Shown piece after piece: positions 35,125-48,603 of a stretch of DNA of 64,000 nt. Position numbers and translations under genes: made by a program. Source of the DNA: Apostichopus japonicus (taxonomy: Eukaryota; Echinodermata; Holothuroidea; Aspidochirotida; Stichopodidae). Location: contig NC_092568.1 in assembly GCF_037975245.1 (NCBI RefSeq), positions 3,917,001-3,981,000 of the forward strand, read 5' to 3'. A model generated the notes under the pieces. The model was not told the DNA's origin. It was given only the letters and a program-made list of their open reading frames with translations, and did no database searches. How positions within the stretch are numbered: position 1 is the first letter of the stretch; the number at the start of each line of letters is the position of its first letter.

Positions 35125-38100
35125 GCCGAAACCCGGGAAAGTTCAGAACTCGTTTGAGTTCTCCGGATATGATTTGAACCAGGGACCTTTAGATCTTCAG
35201 TCTAACGCTCTCCCAACTGAGCTATTTCGGCAGTTAGGAAAAGATAGATGCCATTAAATAATAAGCAATTAGTTAAATCATGTATAAATTTAAGTCTGAA
35301 GTGACTTCTCTTCATACCAAGAAGGGATTAAAAGTGCGTCCTCTTTACTAATAAATTCAAAACAATCAAGTACAGCTCAATTTAAGTCAAAAAGAAGAAG
35401 AAAGAAAATGTACTTGCCGAAACCCGGGAAAGTTCAGAACTCGTTTGAGTTCTCCGGAAGTGATTTGAAGCAGGGACCTTTAGATCTTCAGTCTAACGCT
35501 CTCCCAACTGAGCTATTTCGGCAGCTAGGAAAGGATAGATGCCATTAAATAATAAGCAATTATTTTGATAAAGTATAAATTTAAGTCTGAAGTGACTTCT
35601 CTTAATACTTAGTAGTGATTAAAAGTGCGTCGTCTTCTTAATAAATTCAAAACAATCAAAGTAGGCTCAATTAAAATTAAAAGAAAGAAAATGTACTTTC
35701 CGAAACCCGGGAAAGTTCAGAACTCGTTTGAGTTCTCCGGAAGTGATTTGAACCAGGGACCTTTAGATCTTCAGTCTAACGCTCTCCCAACTGAGCTATT
35801 TCGGCAGTTAGGAAAAGATAGATGCCATTAAATAATAAGCAATTAGTTAAATCATGTATAAATTTAAGTCTGAAGTGAATTCTCTTAATACTTAGTAGTG
35901 ATTAAAAGTGCGTCGTCTTCTTAATAAATTCAAAACCATCAAAGTAGGCTCAATTAAAATTAAAAGAAAGAAAATGTACTTGCCGAAACCCGGGAAAGTT
36001 CAGAACTCGTTTGAGTTCTCCGGAAGTGATTTGAAGCAGGGACCTTTAGATCTTCAGTCTAACGCTCTCCCAACTGAGCTATTTCGGCAGCTAGGAAAGG
36101 ATAGATGCAATTAAATAATAAGCAATTATTTTGATAAAGTATAAATTTAAGTCTGAAGTGACTTCTCTTAATACCAAAAAGGGATTAAAAGTGCGTCCTC
36201 TTTACTAATAAATTCAAAAGACTCAAGTACAGCTCAAGTTAAGTCAAAAAGAAGTAGAAAGAAAATGTACTTGCCGAAACCCGGGAAAGTTCAGAACTCG
36301 TTTGAGTTCTCCGGATATGATTTGAACCAGGGACCTTTAGATCTTCAGTCTAACGCTCTCACAACTGAGCTATTTCGGCAGATAGGAAAAGATAGATGCA
36401 ATTAAATAATAAACAATTATTTTGATAATATATAAATTTAAGTCTGAAGTGACTTCTCTGAATACTTAGTTGTGATTACAAGTGCGTCGTCTTCGTAATA
36501 AATTCAAAACAATCAAAGTAGGCTCAATTAAAATTAAAAGAAAGAAAATGTACTTGCCGAAACCCGGGAAAGTTCAGAACTCGTTTGAGTTCTCCGGATA
36601 TGATTTGAAGCAGGGACCTTTAGATCTTCAGTCTAACGCTCTCCCAACTGAGCTATTTCGGCAGATAGGAAAAGATAGATGCGATTAAATAATAAACAAT
36701 TATTTTGATGATGTATAAATTTAAGTCTGAAGTGACTTCTCTTCATACCAAAAAGGGATTAAAAGTGCGTCCTCTTTACTAATAAATTCAAAAGACTCAA
36801 GTACAGCTCAAGTTAAGTCAAAGAAGGAGAAAGAAAATGTACTTTCCGAAACCCGGGAAAGTTCAGAACTCGTTTGAGTTCTCCGGATATGATTTGAACC
36901 AGGGACCTTTAGATCTTCAGTCTAACGCTCTCCCAACTGAGCTATTTCGGCAGATAGGAAAAGATAGATGCAATTAAATAATAAACAATTATTTTGATAA
37001 TATATAAATTTAAGTCTGAAGTGACTTCTCTGAATACTTAGTAGTGATTACAAGTGCGTCGTCTTCGTAATAAATTCAAAACAATCAAAGTAGGCTCAAT
37101 TAAAATTAAAAGAAAGAAAATGTACTTGCCGAAACCCGGGAAAGTTCAGAACTCGTTTGAGTTCTCCGGATATGATTTGAACCAGGGACCTTTAGATCTT
37201 CAGTCTAACGCTCTCCCAACTGAGCTATTTCGGCAGATAGGAAAAGATAGATGCGATTAAATAATAAACAATTATTTTGATGATGTATAAATTTAAGTCT
37301 GAAGTGACTTCTCTTCATACCAAAAAGGGATTAAAAGTGCGTCCTCTTTACTAATAAATTCAAAAGACTCAAGTACAGCTCAAGTTAAGTCAAAGAAGGA
37401 GAAAGAAAATGTACTTTCCGAAACCCGGGAAAGTTCAGAACTCGTTTGAGTTCTCCTTAAATGATTTGAAGCAGGGACCTTTAGATCTTCAGTCTAACGC
37501 TCTCACAACTGAGCTATTTCGGCAGTTAGGAAAAGATAGATGCAATTAAATAATAAACAATTATTTTGATAATATATAAATTTAAGTCTGAAGTGAATTC
37601 TCTGAATACTTAGTAGTGATTAAAAGTGCGTCGTCTTCTTAATAAATTCAAAACAATCAAAGTAGGCTCAATTTAAATTAAAAGAAAGAAAATGTACTTG
37701 CCGAAACCCGGGAAAGTTCAGAACTCGTTTGAGTTCTCCGGATATGATTTGAACCAGGGACCTTTAGATCTTCAGTCTAACGCTCTCCCAACTGAGCTAT
37801 TTCGGCAGATAGGAAAAGATAGATGCAATTAAATAATAAGCAATTATTTTGATAATATATAAATTTAAGTCTGAAGTGACTTCTCTGAATACTTAGTAGT
37901 GTTTACAAGTGCGTCGTCTTCGTAATAAATTCAAAACAATCAAAGTAGGCTCAATTTAACTTAAAAGAAAGAAAATGTACTTGCCGAAACCCGGGAAAGT
38001 TCAGAACTCGTTTGAGTTCTCCGGAAGTGATTTGAAGCAGGGACCTTGAGATCTTCAGTCTAACGCTCTCCCAACTGAGCTATTTCGGCAGTTAGGAAAA

Positions 38101-41100
38101 GAAAGATGCAATTAAATAATAAGCAATTATTTTGATGATGTATAAATTTAAGTCTGAAGTGACTTCTCTTCATACCAAAAAGGGATTAAAAGTGCGTCCT
38201 CTTTACTAATAAATTCAAAACAATCAAGTACAGCTCAATTTAAGTCAAAAAGAAGAAGAAAGAAAATGTACTTGCCGAAACCCGGGAAAGTTCAGAACTC
38301 GTTTGAGTTCTCCGGATATGATTTGAGCCAGGGACCTTTAGATCTTCAGTCTAACGCTCTCCCAACTGAGCTATTTCGGCAGATAGGAAAAGATAGATGC
38401 CATTAAATAATAAGCAATTATTTTGATGATGTATAAATTTAAGTCTGAAGTGACTTCTCTTCATACCAAGAAGGGATTAAAAGTGCGTCATCTTTACTAA
38501 TAAATTCAAAACAATCAAGTACAGCTCAATTTAAGTCAAAAAGAAGTAGAAAGAAAATGTACTTGCCGAAACCCGGGAAAGTTCAGAACTCGTTTGAGTT
38601 CTCCGGAAGTGATTTGAAGCAGGGACCTTTAGATCTTCAGTCTAACGCTCTCCCAACTGAGCTATTTCGGCAGCTAGGAAAGGATAGATGCAATTAAATA
38701 ATAAGCAATTATTTTGATAAAGTATAAATTTAAGTCTGAAGTGACTTCTCTTAATACTTAGTAGTGATTAAAAGTGCGTCGTCTTCTTAATAAATTCAAA
38801 ACAATCAAAGTAGGCTCAATTAAAATTAAAAGAAAGAAAATGTACTTGCCGAAACCCGGGAAAGTTCAGAACTCGTTTGAGTTCTCCGGAAGTGATTTGA
38901 ACCAGGGACCTTTAGATCTTCAGTCTAACGCTCTCCCAACTGAGCTATTTCGGCAGTTAGGAAAAGATAGATGCCATTAAATAATAAGCAATTAGTTAAA
39001 TCATGTATAAATTTAAGTCTGAAGTGACTTCTCTTCATACCAAGAAGGGATTAAAAGTGCGTCCTCTTTACTAATAAATTCAAAACAATCAAGTACAGCT
39101 CAATTTAAGTCAAAAAGAAGAAGAAAGAAAATGTACTTGCCGAAACCCGGGAAAGTTCAGAACTCGTTTGAGTTCTCCGGAAGTGATTTGAACCAGGGAC
39201 CTTTAGATCTTCAGTCTAACGCTCTCCCAACTGAGCTATTTCGGCAGCTAGGAAAGGATAGATGCAATTAAATAATAAGCAATTATTTTGATGATGTATA
39301 AATTTAAGTCTGAAGTGACTTCTCTTAATACTTAGTAGTGATTAAAAGTGCGTCGTCTTCTTAATAAATTCAAAACCATCAAAGTAGGCTCAATTAAAAT
39401 TAAAAGAAAGAAAATGTACTTGCCGAAACCCGGGAAAGTTCAGAACTCGTTTCAGTTCTCCGGAAGTGATTTGAACCAGGGACCTTTAGATCTTCAGTCT
39501 AACGCTCTCCCAACTGAGCTATTTCGGCAGATAGGAAAAGATAGATGCAATTAAATAATAAACAATTATTTTGATGATGTATAAATTTAAGTCTGAAGTG
39601 ACTTCTCTTCATACCAAGAAGGGATTAAAAGTGCGTCCTCTTTACTAATAAATTCAAAACAATCAAGTACAGCTCAATTTAAGTCAAAAAGAAGAAGAAA
39701 GAAAATGTACTTGCCGAAACCTGGGAAAGTTCAGAACTCGTTTGAGTTCTCCGGATATGATTTGAAGCAGGGACCTTTAGTTCTTCAGTCTAACGCTCTC
39801 CCAACTGAGCTATTTCGGCAGTTAGGAAAAGATAGATGCAATTAAATAATAAACTATTATTTTGATAATATATAAATTTAAGTCTGAAGTGAATTCTCTT
39901 AATACTTAGTAGTGATTAAAAGTGCCTCGTCTTCTTAATAAATTCAAAACAATCAAAGTAGGCTCAATTAAAATTAAAAGAAAGAAAATGTACTTGCCGA
40001 AACCCGGGAATGTTCAGAACTCGTTTGAGTTCTCCGGATATGATTTGAAGCAGGGACCTTTAGATCTTCAGTCTAACGCTCTCCCAACTGAGCTATTTCG
40101 GCAGATAGGAAAAGACAGATGCGATTAAATAATAAACAATTATTTTGATGATGTATAAATTTAAGTCTGAAGTGACTTCTCTTCATACCAAAAAGGGATT
40201 AAAAGTGCGTCCTCTTTACTAATAAATTCAAAAGACTCAAGTACAGCTCAAGTTAAGTCAAAAAGAAGTAGAAAGAAAATGTACTTGCCGAAACCCGGGA
40301 AAGTTCAGAACTCGTTTGAGTTCTCCGGATATGATTTGAACCAGGGACCTTTAGATCTTCAGTCTAACGCTCTCCCAACTGAGCTATTTCGGCAGATAGG
40401 AAAAGATAGATGCAATTAAATAATAAACAATTATTTTGATAATATATAAATTTAAGTCTGAAGTGACTTCTCTGAATACTTAGTAGTGATTACAAGTGCG
40501 TCGTCTTCGTAATAAATTCAAAACAATCAAAGTAGGCTCAATTAAAATTAAAAGAAAGAAAATGTACTTGCCGAAACCCGGGAAAGTTCAGAACTCGTTT
40601 GAGTTCTCCGGATATGATTTGAAGCAGGGACCTTTAGATCTTCAGTCTAACGCTCTCCCAACTGAGCTATTTCGGCAGATAGGAAAAGATAGATGCGATT
40701 AAATAATAAACAATTATTTTGATGATGTATAAATTTAAGTCTGAAGTGACTTCTCTTCATACCAAAAAGGGATTAAAAGTCCGTCCTCTTTACTAATAAA
40801 TTCAAAACAATCAAGTACAGCTCAATTTAAGTCAAAAAGAAGAAGAAAGAAAATGTACTTGCCGAAACCCGGGAAAGTTCAGAACTCGTTTGAGTTCTCC
40901 GGATATGATTTGAGCCAGGGACCTTTAGATCTTCAGTCTAACGCTCTCCCAACTGAGCTATTTCGGCAGATAGGAAAAGATAGATGCCATTAAATAATAA
41001 GCAATTATTTTGATGATATATAAATTTAAGTCTGAAGTGACTTCTCTTCATACCAAGAAGGGATTAAAAGTGCGTCATCTTTACTAATAAATTAAAAACA

Positions 41101-41430
41101 ATCAAGTACAGCTCAATTTAAGTCAAAAAGAAGGAGAAAGAAAATGTACTTGCCGAAACCCGGGAAAGTTCAGAACTCGTTTGAGTTCTCCGGAAGTGAT
41201 TTGAAGCAGGGACCTTTAGATCTTCAGTCTAACGCTCTCCCAACTGAGCTATTTCGGCAGCTAGGAAAGGATAGATGCAATTAAATAATAAGCAATCATC
41301 TTTATAATGTATAAATTTAAGTCTGAAGTGACCTCTCTTAAAAGTAGTAATTAAAAGTGCGTCGTCTTCGTAATAAATTCAAAACAATCAAAGTAGGCTC
41401 AGTTTAAATTAAAAGAAAGAAAATGTACTT
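35125..41430 (-). repeat. 6-kb higher-order repeat, copy 2 (22 units)
   Basis: It repeats copy 1 at an offset of 6,012 bp in its first half and 6,306 bp in its second half, because one extra 291-bp-spaced unit lies near 38.3 kb. The same private variants recur in order (37899, 38045, 39775, 39922, 40009). Confidence 0.85.
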
Positions 41431-44011
41431 GCCGAAACCCGGGAAAGTTCAGAACTCGTTTGAGTTCTCCGGAAGTGATTTGAACCAGGGACCTTTAGAT
41501 CTTCAGTCTAACGCTCTCCCAACTGAGCTATTTCGGCAGTTAGGAAAAGATAGATGCCATTAAATAATAAGCAATTAGTTAAATGATGTATAAATTTAAG
41601 TCTGAAGTGACTTCTCTTCATACCAAGAAAGGATTAAAAGTGCGTCCTCTTTACTAATAAATTCAAAACAATCAAGTACAGCTCAATTTAAGTCAAAAAG
41701 AAGAAGAAAGAAAATGTACTTGCCGAAACCCGGGAAAGTTCAGAACTCGTTTGAGTTCTCCGGAAGTGATTTGAAGCAGGGACCTTTAGATCTTCAGTCT
41801 AACGCTCTCCCAACTGAGCTATTTCGGCAGTTAGGAAAAGAAAGATGCAATTAAATAATAAGCAATTGTTTTGATGATGTATAAATTTAAGTCTGAAGTG
41901 ACTTCTCTTCATACCAAGAAGGGATTAAAAGTGCGTCGTCTTCTTAATAAATTCAAAACAATCAAGTACAGCTCAATTAAAATTAAAAGAAAGAAAATGT
42001 ACTTGCCGAAACCCGGGAAAGTTCAGAACTCGTTTGAGTTCTCCGGATATGATTTGAACCAGGGACCTTTAGATCTTCAGTCTAACGCTCTCCCAACTGA
42101 GCTATTTCGGCAGATAGGAAAAGATAGATGCCATTAAATAATAAGCAATTATTTTGATGATGTATAAATTTAAGTCTGAAGTGACTTCTCTTCACACCAA
42201 GAATTGATTAAAGTGCGTCCTCTTTACTAATAAATTCAAAACAATCAAGTACAGCTCAATTTAAGTCAAAAAGAAGAAGAAAGAAAATGTACTTGCCGAA
42301 ACCCGGGAAAGTTCAGAACTCGTTTGAGTTCTCCGGATATGATTTGAACCAGGGACCTTTAGAATTCAGTCTAACGCTCTCCCAACTGAGCTATTTCGGC
42401 AGATAGGAAAAGATAGATGCCATTAAATAATAAGCAATTATTTTAATGGTGTATAAATTTAAGTCTGAAGTGACTTCTCTTCATACCAAGAAGGGATTAA
42501 AAGTGCGTCGTCTTCTTAATAAATTCAAAACAATCAAGTACAGCTCAATTAAAATTAAAAGAAAGAAAATGTACTTGCCGAAACCCGGGAAAGTTCAGAA
42601 CTCGTTTGAGTTCTCCGGATATGATTTGAACCAGGGACCTTTAGATCTTCAGTCTAACGCTCTCCCAACTGAGCTATTTCGGCAGATAGGAAAAGATAGA
42701 TGCCATTAAATAATAAACAATTATTTTGATGATATATAAATTTAAGTCTGAAGTGACTTCTCTTCATACCAAGAAGGGATTAAAAGTGCGTCGTCCTCTT
42801 TACTAATAAATTCAAAACAATCAAGTAAAGCTCAATTTAAGTCAAAAAGAAGAAGAAAGAAAATGTACTTGCCGAAACCCGGGAAAGTTCAGAACTCGTT
42901 TGAGTTCTCCGGAAGTGATTTGAACCAGGGACCTTTAGATCTTCAGTCTAACGCTCTCCCAACTGAGCTATTTCGGCAGTTCGGAAAAGATAGATGCAAT
43001 TAAATAATAAGCAATTATTTTGATAATGTATAAATTTAAGTCTGAAGTGACTTCTCTTAATACTTAGTAGTGATTAAAAATGCGTCTTCTTAATGAATTC
43101 AAAACCATCAAAGTAGGCTCAATTAAAATTAAAAGAAAGAAAATGTACTTGCCGAAACCCGGGAAAGTTCAGAACTCGTTTGAGTTCTCCGGATATGATT
43201 TGAACCAGGGACCTTTAGATCTTCAGTCTAACGCTCTCCCAACTGAGCTATTTCGGCAGTTAGGAAAAGATAGATGCAATTAAATAATAAGCAATTATTT
43301 TGATGATGTATAAATTTAAGTCTGAAGTGACTTCTCTTCATACCAAGAAAGGATTAAAAGTGCGTCCTCTTTACTAATAAATTCAAAACAATCAAGTACA
43401 GCTCAATTTAAGTCAAAAAGAAGAAGAAAGAAAATGTACTTGCCGAAACCCGGGAAAGTTCAGAACTCGTTTGAGTTCTCCGGATATGATTTGAGCCAGG
43501 GACCTTTAGATCTTCAGTCTAACGCTCTCCCAACTGAGCTATTTCGGCAGATAGGAAAAGATAGATGCCATTAAATAATAAGCAATTATTTTGATGATGT
43601 ATAAATTTAAGTCTGAAGTGACTTCTCTTCATACCAAGAAGGGATTAAAAGTGCGTCATCTTTACTAATAAATTCAAAACAATCAAGTACAGCTCAATTT
43701 AAGTCAAAAAGAAGGAGAAAGAAAATGTACTTGCCGAAACCCGGGAAAGTTCAGAACTCGTTTGAGTTCTCCGGAAGGGATTTGAACCAGGGACCTTTAG
43801 ATCTTCAGTCTAACGCTCTCCCAACTGAGCTATTTCGGCAGCTAGGAAAGGATAGATGCAATTAACTAATAAGCAATCATCTTTATAATGTATAAATTTA
43901 AGTCTGAAGTGACCTCTCTTAAAAGTAGTAATTAAAAGTGCGTCGTCTTCGTAATAAATTCAAAACAATCAAAGTAGGCTCAGTTTAAATTAAAAGAAAG
44001 AAAATGTACTT

Positions 44012-47000
44012 GCCGAAACCCGGGAAAGTTCAGAACTCGTTTGAGTTCTCCGGAAGTGATTTGAACCAGGGACCTTGAGATCTTCAGTCTAACGCTCTCC
44101 CAACTGAGCTATTTCGGCAGTTAGGAAAAGATAGATGCCATTAAATAATAAGCAATTAGTTAAATGATGTATAAATTTAAGTCTGAAGTGACTTCTCTTC
44201 ATACCAAGAAAGGATTAAAAGTGCGTCCTCTTTACTAATAAATTCAAAACAATCAAGTACAGCTCAATTTAAGTCAAAAAGAAGAAGAAAGAAAATGTAC
44301 TTGCCGAAACCCGGGAAAGTTCAGAACTCGTTTGAGTTCTCCGGAAGTGATTTGAACCAGGGACCTTTAGATCTTCAGTCTAACGCTCTCCCAACTGAGC
44401 TATTTCGGCAGCTAGGAAAGGATAGATGCAATTAAATAATAAGCAATTATTTTGATAAAGTATAAATTTAAGTCTGAAGTGACTTCTCTTAATACTTAGT
44501 AGTGATTAAGTGCGTCGTCTTCTTAATAAATTCAAAACCATCAAAGTAGGCTCAATTAAAATTAAAAGAAAGAAAATGTACTTGCCGAAACCCGGGAAAG
44601 TTCAGAACTCGTTTGAGTTCTCCGGATATGATTTGAACCAGGGACCTTTAGATCTTCAGTCTAACGCTCTCCCAACTGAGCTATTTCGGCAGATAGGAAA
44701 AGATAGATGCCATTAAATAATAAGCAATTATTTTGATGATGTATAAATTTAAGTCTGAAGTGACTTCTCTTCACACCAAGAATTGATTAAAGTGCGGCCT
44801 TTTTTTCTAATAAATTCAAAACAATCAAGTACAGCTCAATTTAAGTCAAAAAGAAGAAGAAAGAAAATGTACTTGCCGAAACCCGGGAAAGTTCAGAACT
44901 CGTTTGAGTTCTCCGGATATGATTTGAACCAGGGACCTTTAGATCTTCAGTCTAACGCTCTCCCAACTGAGCTATTTCGGCAGTTCGGAAAAGATAGATG
45001 CAATTAAATAATAAACAATTATTTTGATGATGTATAAATTTAAGTCTGAAGTGACTTCTCTTCATACCAAGAAGGGATTAAAAGTGCGTCCTCTTTACTA
45101 ATAAATTCAAAACAATCAAGTACAGCTCAATTTAAGTCAAAAAGAAGAAGAAAGAAAATGTACTTGCCGAAACCCGGGAAAGTTCAGAACTCGTTTGAGT
45201 TCTCCGGAAGTGATTTGAAGCAGGGACCTTTAGTTCTTCAGTCTAACGCTCTCCCAACTGAGCTATTTCGGCAGTTAGGAAAAGATAGATGCAATTAAAT
45301 AATAAACAATTATTTTGATAATATATAAATTTAAGTCTGAAGTGAATTCTCTTAATACTTAGTAGTGATTAAAAGTGCCTCGTCTTCTTAATAAATTCAA
45401 AACAATCAAAGTAGGCTCAATTAAAATTAAAAGAAAGAAAATGTACTTGCCGAAACCCGGGAATGTTCAGAACTCGTTTGAGTTCTCCGGAAGTGATTTG
45501 AACCAGGGACCTTTAGATCTTCAGTCTAACGCTCTCCCAACTGAGCTATTTCGGCAGTTAGGAAAAGAAAGATGCAATTAAATAATAAGCAATTATTTTG
45601 ATGATGTATAAATTTAAGTCTGAAGTGACTTCTCTTCATACCAAGAAGGGATTAAAAGTGCGTCCTCTTTACTAATAAATTCAAAACAATCAAGTACATC
45701 TCAATTTAAGTCAAAAAGAAGAAGAAAGAAAATGTACTTGCCGAAACCCGGGAAAGTTCAGAACTCGTTTGAGTTCTCCGGATATGATTTGAGCCAGGGA
45801 CCTTTAGATCTTCAGTCTAACGCTCTCCCAACTGAGCTATTTCGGCAGATAGGAAAAGATAGATGCCATTAAATAATAAGCAATTATTTTGATGATGTAT
45901 AAATTTAAGTCTGAAGTGACTTCTCTTCATACCAAGAAGGGATTAAAAGTGCGTCATCTTTACTAATAAATTCAAAACAATCAAGTACAGCTCAATTTAA
46001 GTCAAAAAGAAGGAGAAAGAAAATGTACTTGCCGAAACCCGGGAAAGTTCAGAACTCGTTTGAGTTCTCCGGAAGTGATTTGAACCAGGGACCTTTAGAT
46101 CTTCAGTCTAACGCTCTCCCAACTGAGCTATTTCGGCAGCTAGGAAAGGATAGATGCAATTAAATAATAAGCAATCATCTTTATAATGTATAAATTTAAG
46201 TCTGAAGTGACCTCTCTTAAAAGTAGTAATTAAAAGTGCGTCGTCTTCGTAATAAATTCAAAACAATCAAAGTAGGCTCAGTTTAAATTAAAAGAAAGAA
46301 AATGTACTTGCCGAAACCCGGGAAAGTTCAGAACTCGTTTGAGTTCTCCGGATATGATTTGAACCAGGGACCTTTAGATCTTCAGTCTAACGCTCTCCCA
46401 ACTGAGCTATTTCGGCAGTTAGGAAAAGATAGATGCCATTAAATAATAAGCAATTAGTTAAATGATGTATAAATTTAAGTCTGAAGTGACTTCTCTTCAT
46501 ACCAAGAAAGGATTAAAAGTGCGTCCTCTTTACTAATAAATTCAAAACAATCAAGTACAGCTCAATTTAAGTCAAAAAGAAGAAGAAAGAAAATGTACTT
46601 GCCGAAACCCGGGAAAGTTCAGAACTCGTTTGAGTTCTCCGGAAGTGATTTGAAGCAGGGACCTTTAGATCTTCAGTCTAACGCTCTCCCAACTGAGCTA
46701 TTTCGGCAGCTAGGAAAGGATAGATGCAATTAAATAATAAGCAATTATTTTGATAAAGTATAAATTTAAGTCTGAAGTGACTTCTCTTAATACTTAGTAG
46801 TGATTAAAAGTGCGTCGTCTTCTTAATAAATTCAAAACAATCAAAGTAGGCTCAATTAAAATAAAGAAAATGTACTTGCCGAAACCCGGGAAAGTTCAGA
46901 ACTCGTTTGAGTTCTCCGGATATGATTTGAACCAGGGACCTTTAGATCTTCAGTCTAACGCTCTCCCAACTGAGCTATTTCGGCAGATAGGAAAAGATAG

Positions 47001-48603
47001 ATGCCATTAAATAATAAGCAATTATTTTGATGATGTATAAATTTAAGTCTGAAGTGACTTCTCTTCACACCAAGAATTGATTAAAGTGCGGCCTTTTTTT
47101 CTAATAAATTCAAAACAATCAAGTACAGCTCAATTTAAGTCAAAAAGAAGAAGAAAGAAAATGTACTTGCCGAAACCCGGGAAAGTTCAGAACTCGTTTG
47201 AGTTCTCCGGATATGATTTGAACCAGGGACCTTTAGATCTTCAGTCTAACGCTCTCCCAACTGAGCTATTTCGGCAGTTCGGAAAAGATAGATGCAATTA
47301 AATAATAAACAATTATTTTGATGATGTATAAATTTAAGTCTGAAGTGACTTCTCTTCATACCAAGAAGGGATTAAAAGTGCGTCCTCTTTACTAATAAAT
47401 TCAAAACAATCAAGTACAGCTCAATTTAAGTCAAAAAGAAGAAGAAAGAAAATGTACTTGCCGAAACCCGGGAAAGTTCAGAACTCGTTTGAGTTCTCCG
47501 GAAGTGATTTGAAGCAGGGACCTTTAGTTCTTCAGTCTAACGCTCTCCCAACTGAGCTATTTCGGCAGTTAGGAAAAGATAGATGCAATTAAATAATAAA
47601 CAATTATTTTGATAATATATAAATTTAAGTCTGAAGTGAATTCTCTTAATACTTAGTAGTGATTAAAAGTGCCTCGTCTTCTTAATAAATTCAAAACAAT
47701 CAAAGTAGGCTCAATTAAAATTAAAAGAAAGAAAATGTACTTGCCGAAACCCGGGAATGTTCAGAACTCGTTTGAGTTCTCCGGAAGTGATTTGAACCAG
47801 GGACCTTTAGATCTTCAGTCTAACGCTCTCCCAACTGAGCTATTTCGGCAGTTAGGAAAAGAAAGATGCAATTAAATAATAAGCAATTATTTTGATGATG
47901 TATAAATTTAAGTCTGAAGTGACTTCTCTTCATACCAAGAAGGGATTAAAAGTGCGTCCTCTTTACTAATAAATTCAAAACAATCAAGTACATCTCAATT
48001 TAAGTCAAAAAGAAGAAGAAAGAAAATGTACTTGCCGAAACCCGGGAAAGTTCAGAACTCGTTTGAGTTCTCCGGATATGATTTGAGCCAGGGACCTTTA
48101 GATCTTCAGTCTAACGCTCTCCCAACTGAGCTATTTCGGCAGATAGGAAAAGATAGATGCCATTAAATAATAAGCAATTATTTTGATGATGTATAAATTT
48201 AAGTCTGAAGTGACTTCTCTTCATACCAAGAAGGGATTAAAAGTGCGTCATCTTTACTAATAAATTCAAAACAATCAAGTACAGCTCAATTTAAGTCAAA
48301 AAGAAGGAGAAAGAAAATGTACTTGCCGAAACCCGGGAAAGTTCAGAACTCGTTTGAGTTCTCCGGAAGTGATTTGAACCAGGGACCTTTAGATCTTCAG
48401 TCTAACGCTCTCCCAACTGAGCTATTTCGGCAGCTAGGAAAGGATAGATGCAATTAAATAATAAGCAATCATCTTTATAATGTATAAATTTAAGTCTGAA
48501 GTGACCTCTCTTAAAAGTAGTAATTAAAAGTGCGTCGTCTTCGTAATAAATTCAAAACAATCAAAGTAGGCTCAGTTTAAATTAAAAGAAAGAAAATGTA
48601 CTT
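44012..48603 (-). repeat. Eight-unit higher-order repeat, 2.3 kb, two copies
   Basis: The 279-bp-spaced marker unit recurs at 44011, 46309 and 48603 (2,298 and 2,294 bp apart). Units with GTGCCTCGTC (45375, 47669) and with GTGCGGCCTTTTTTTC (44793, 47087) recur at 2,294 bp. Confidence 0.85.
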
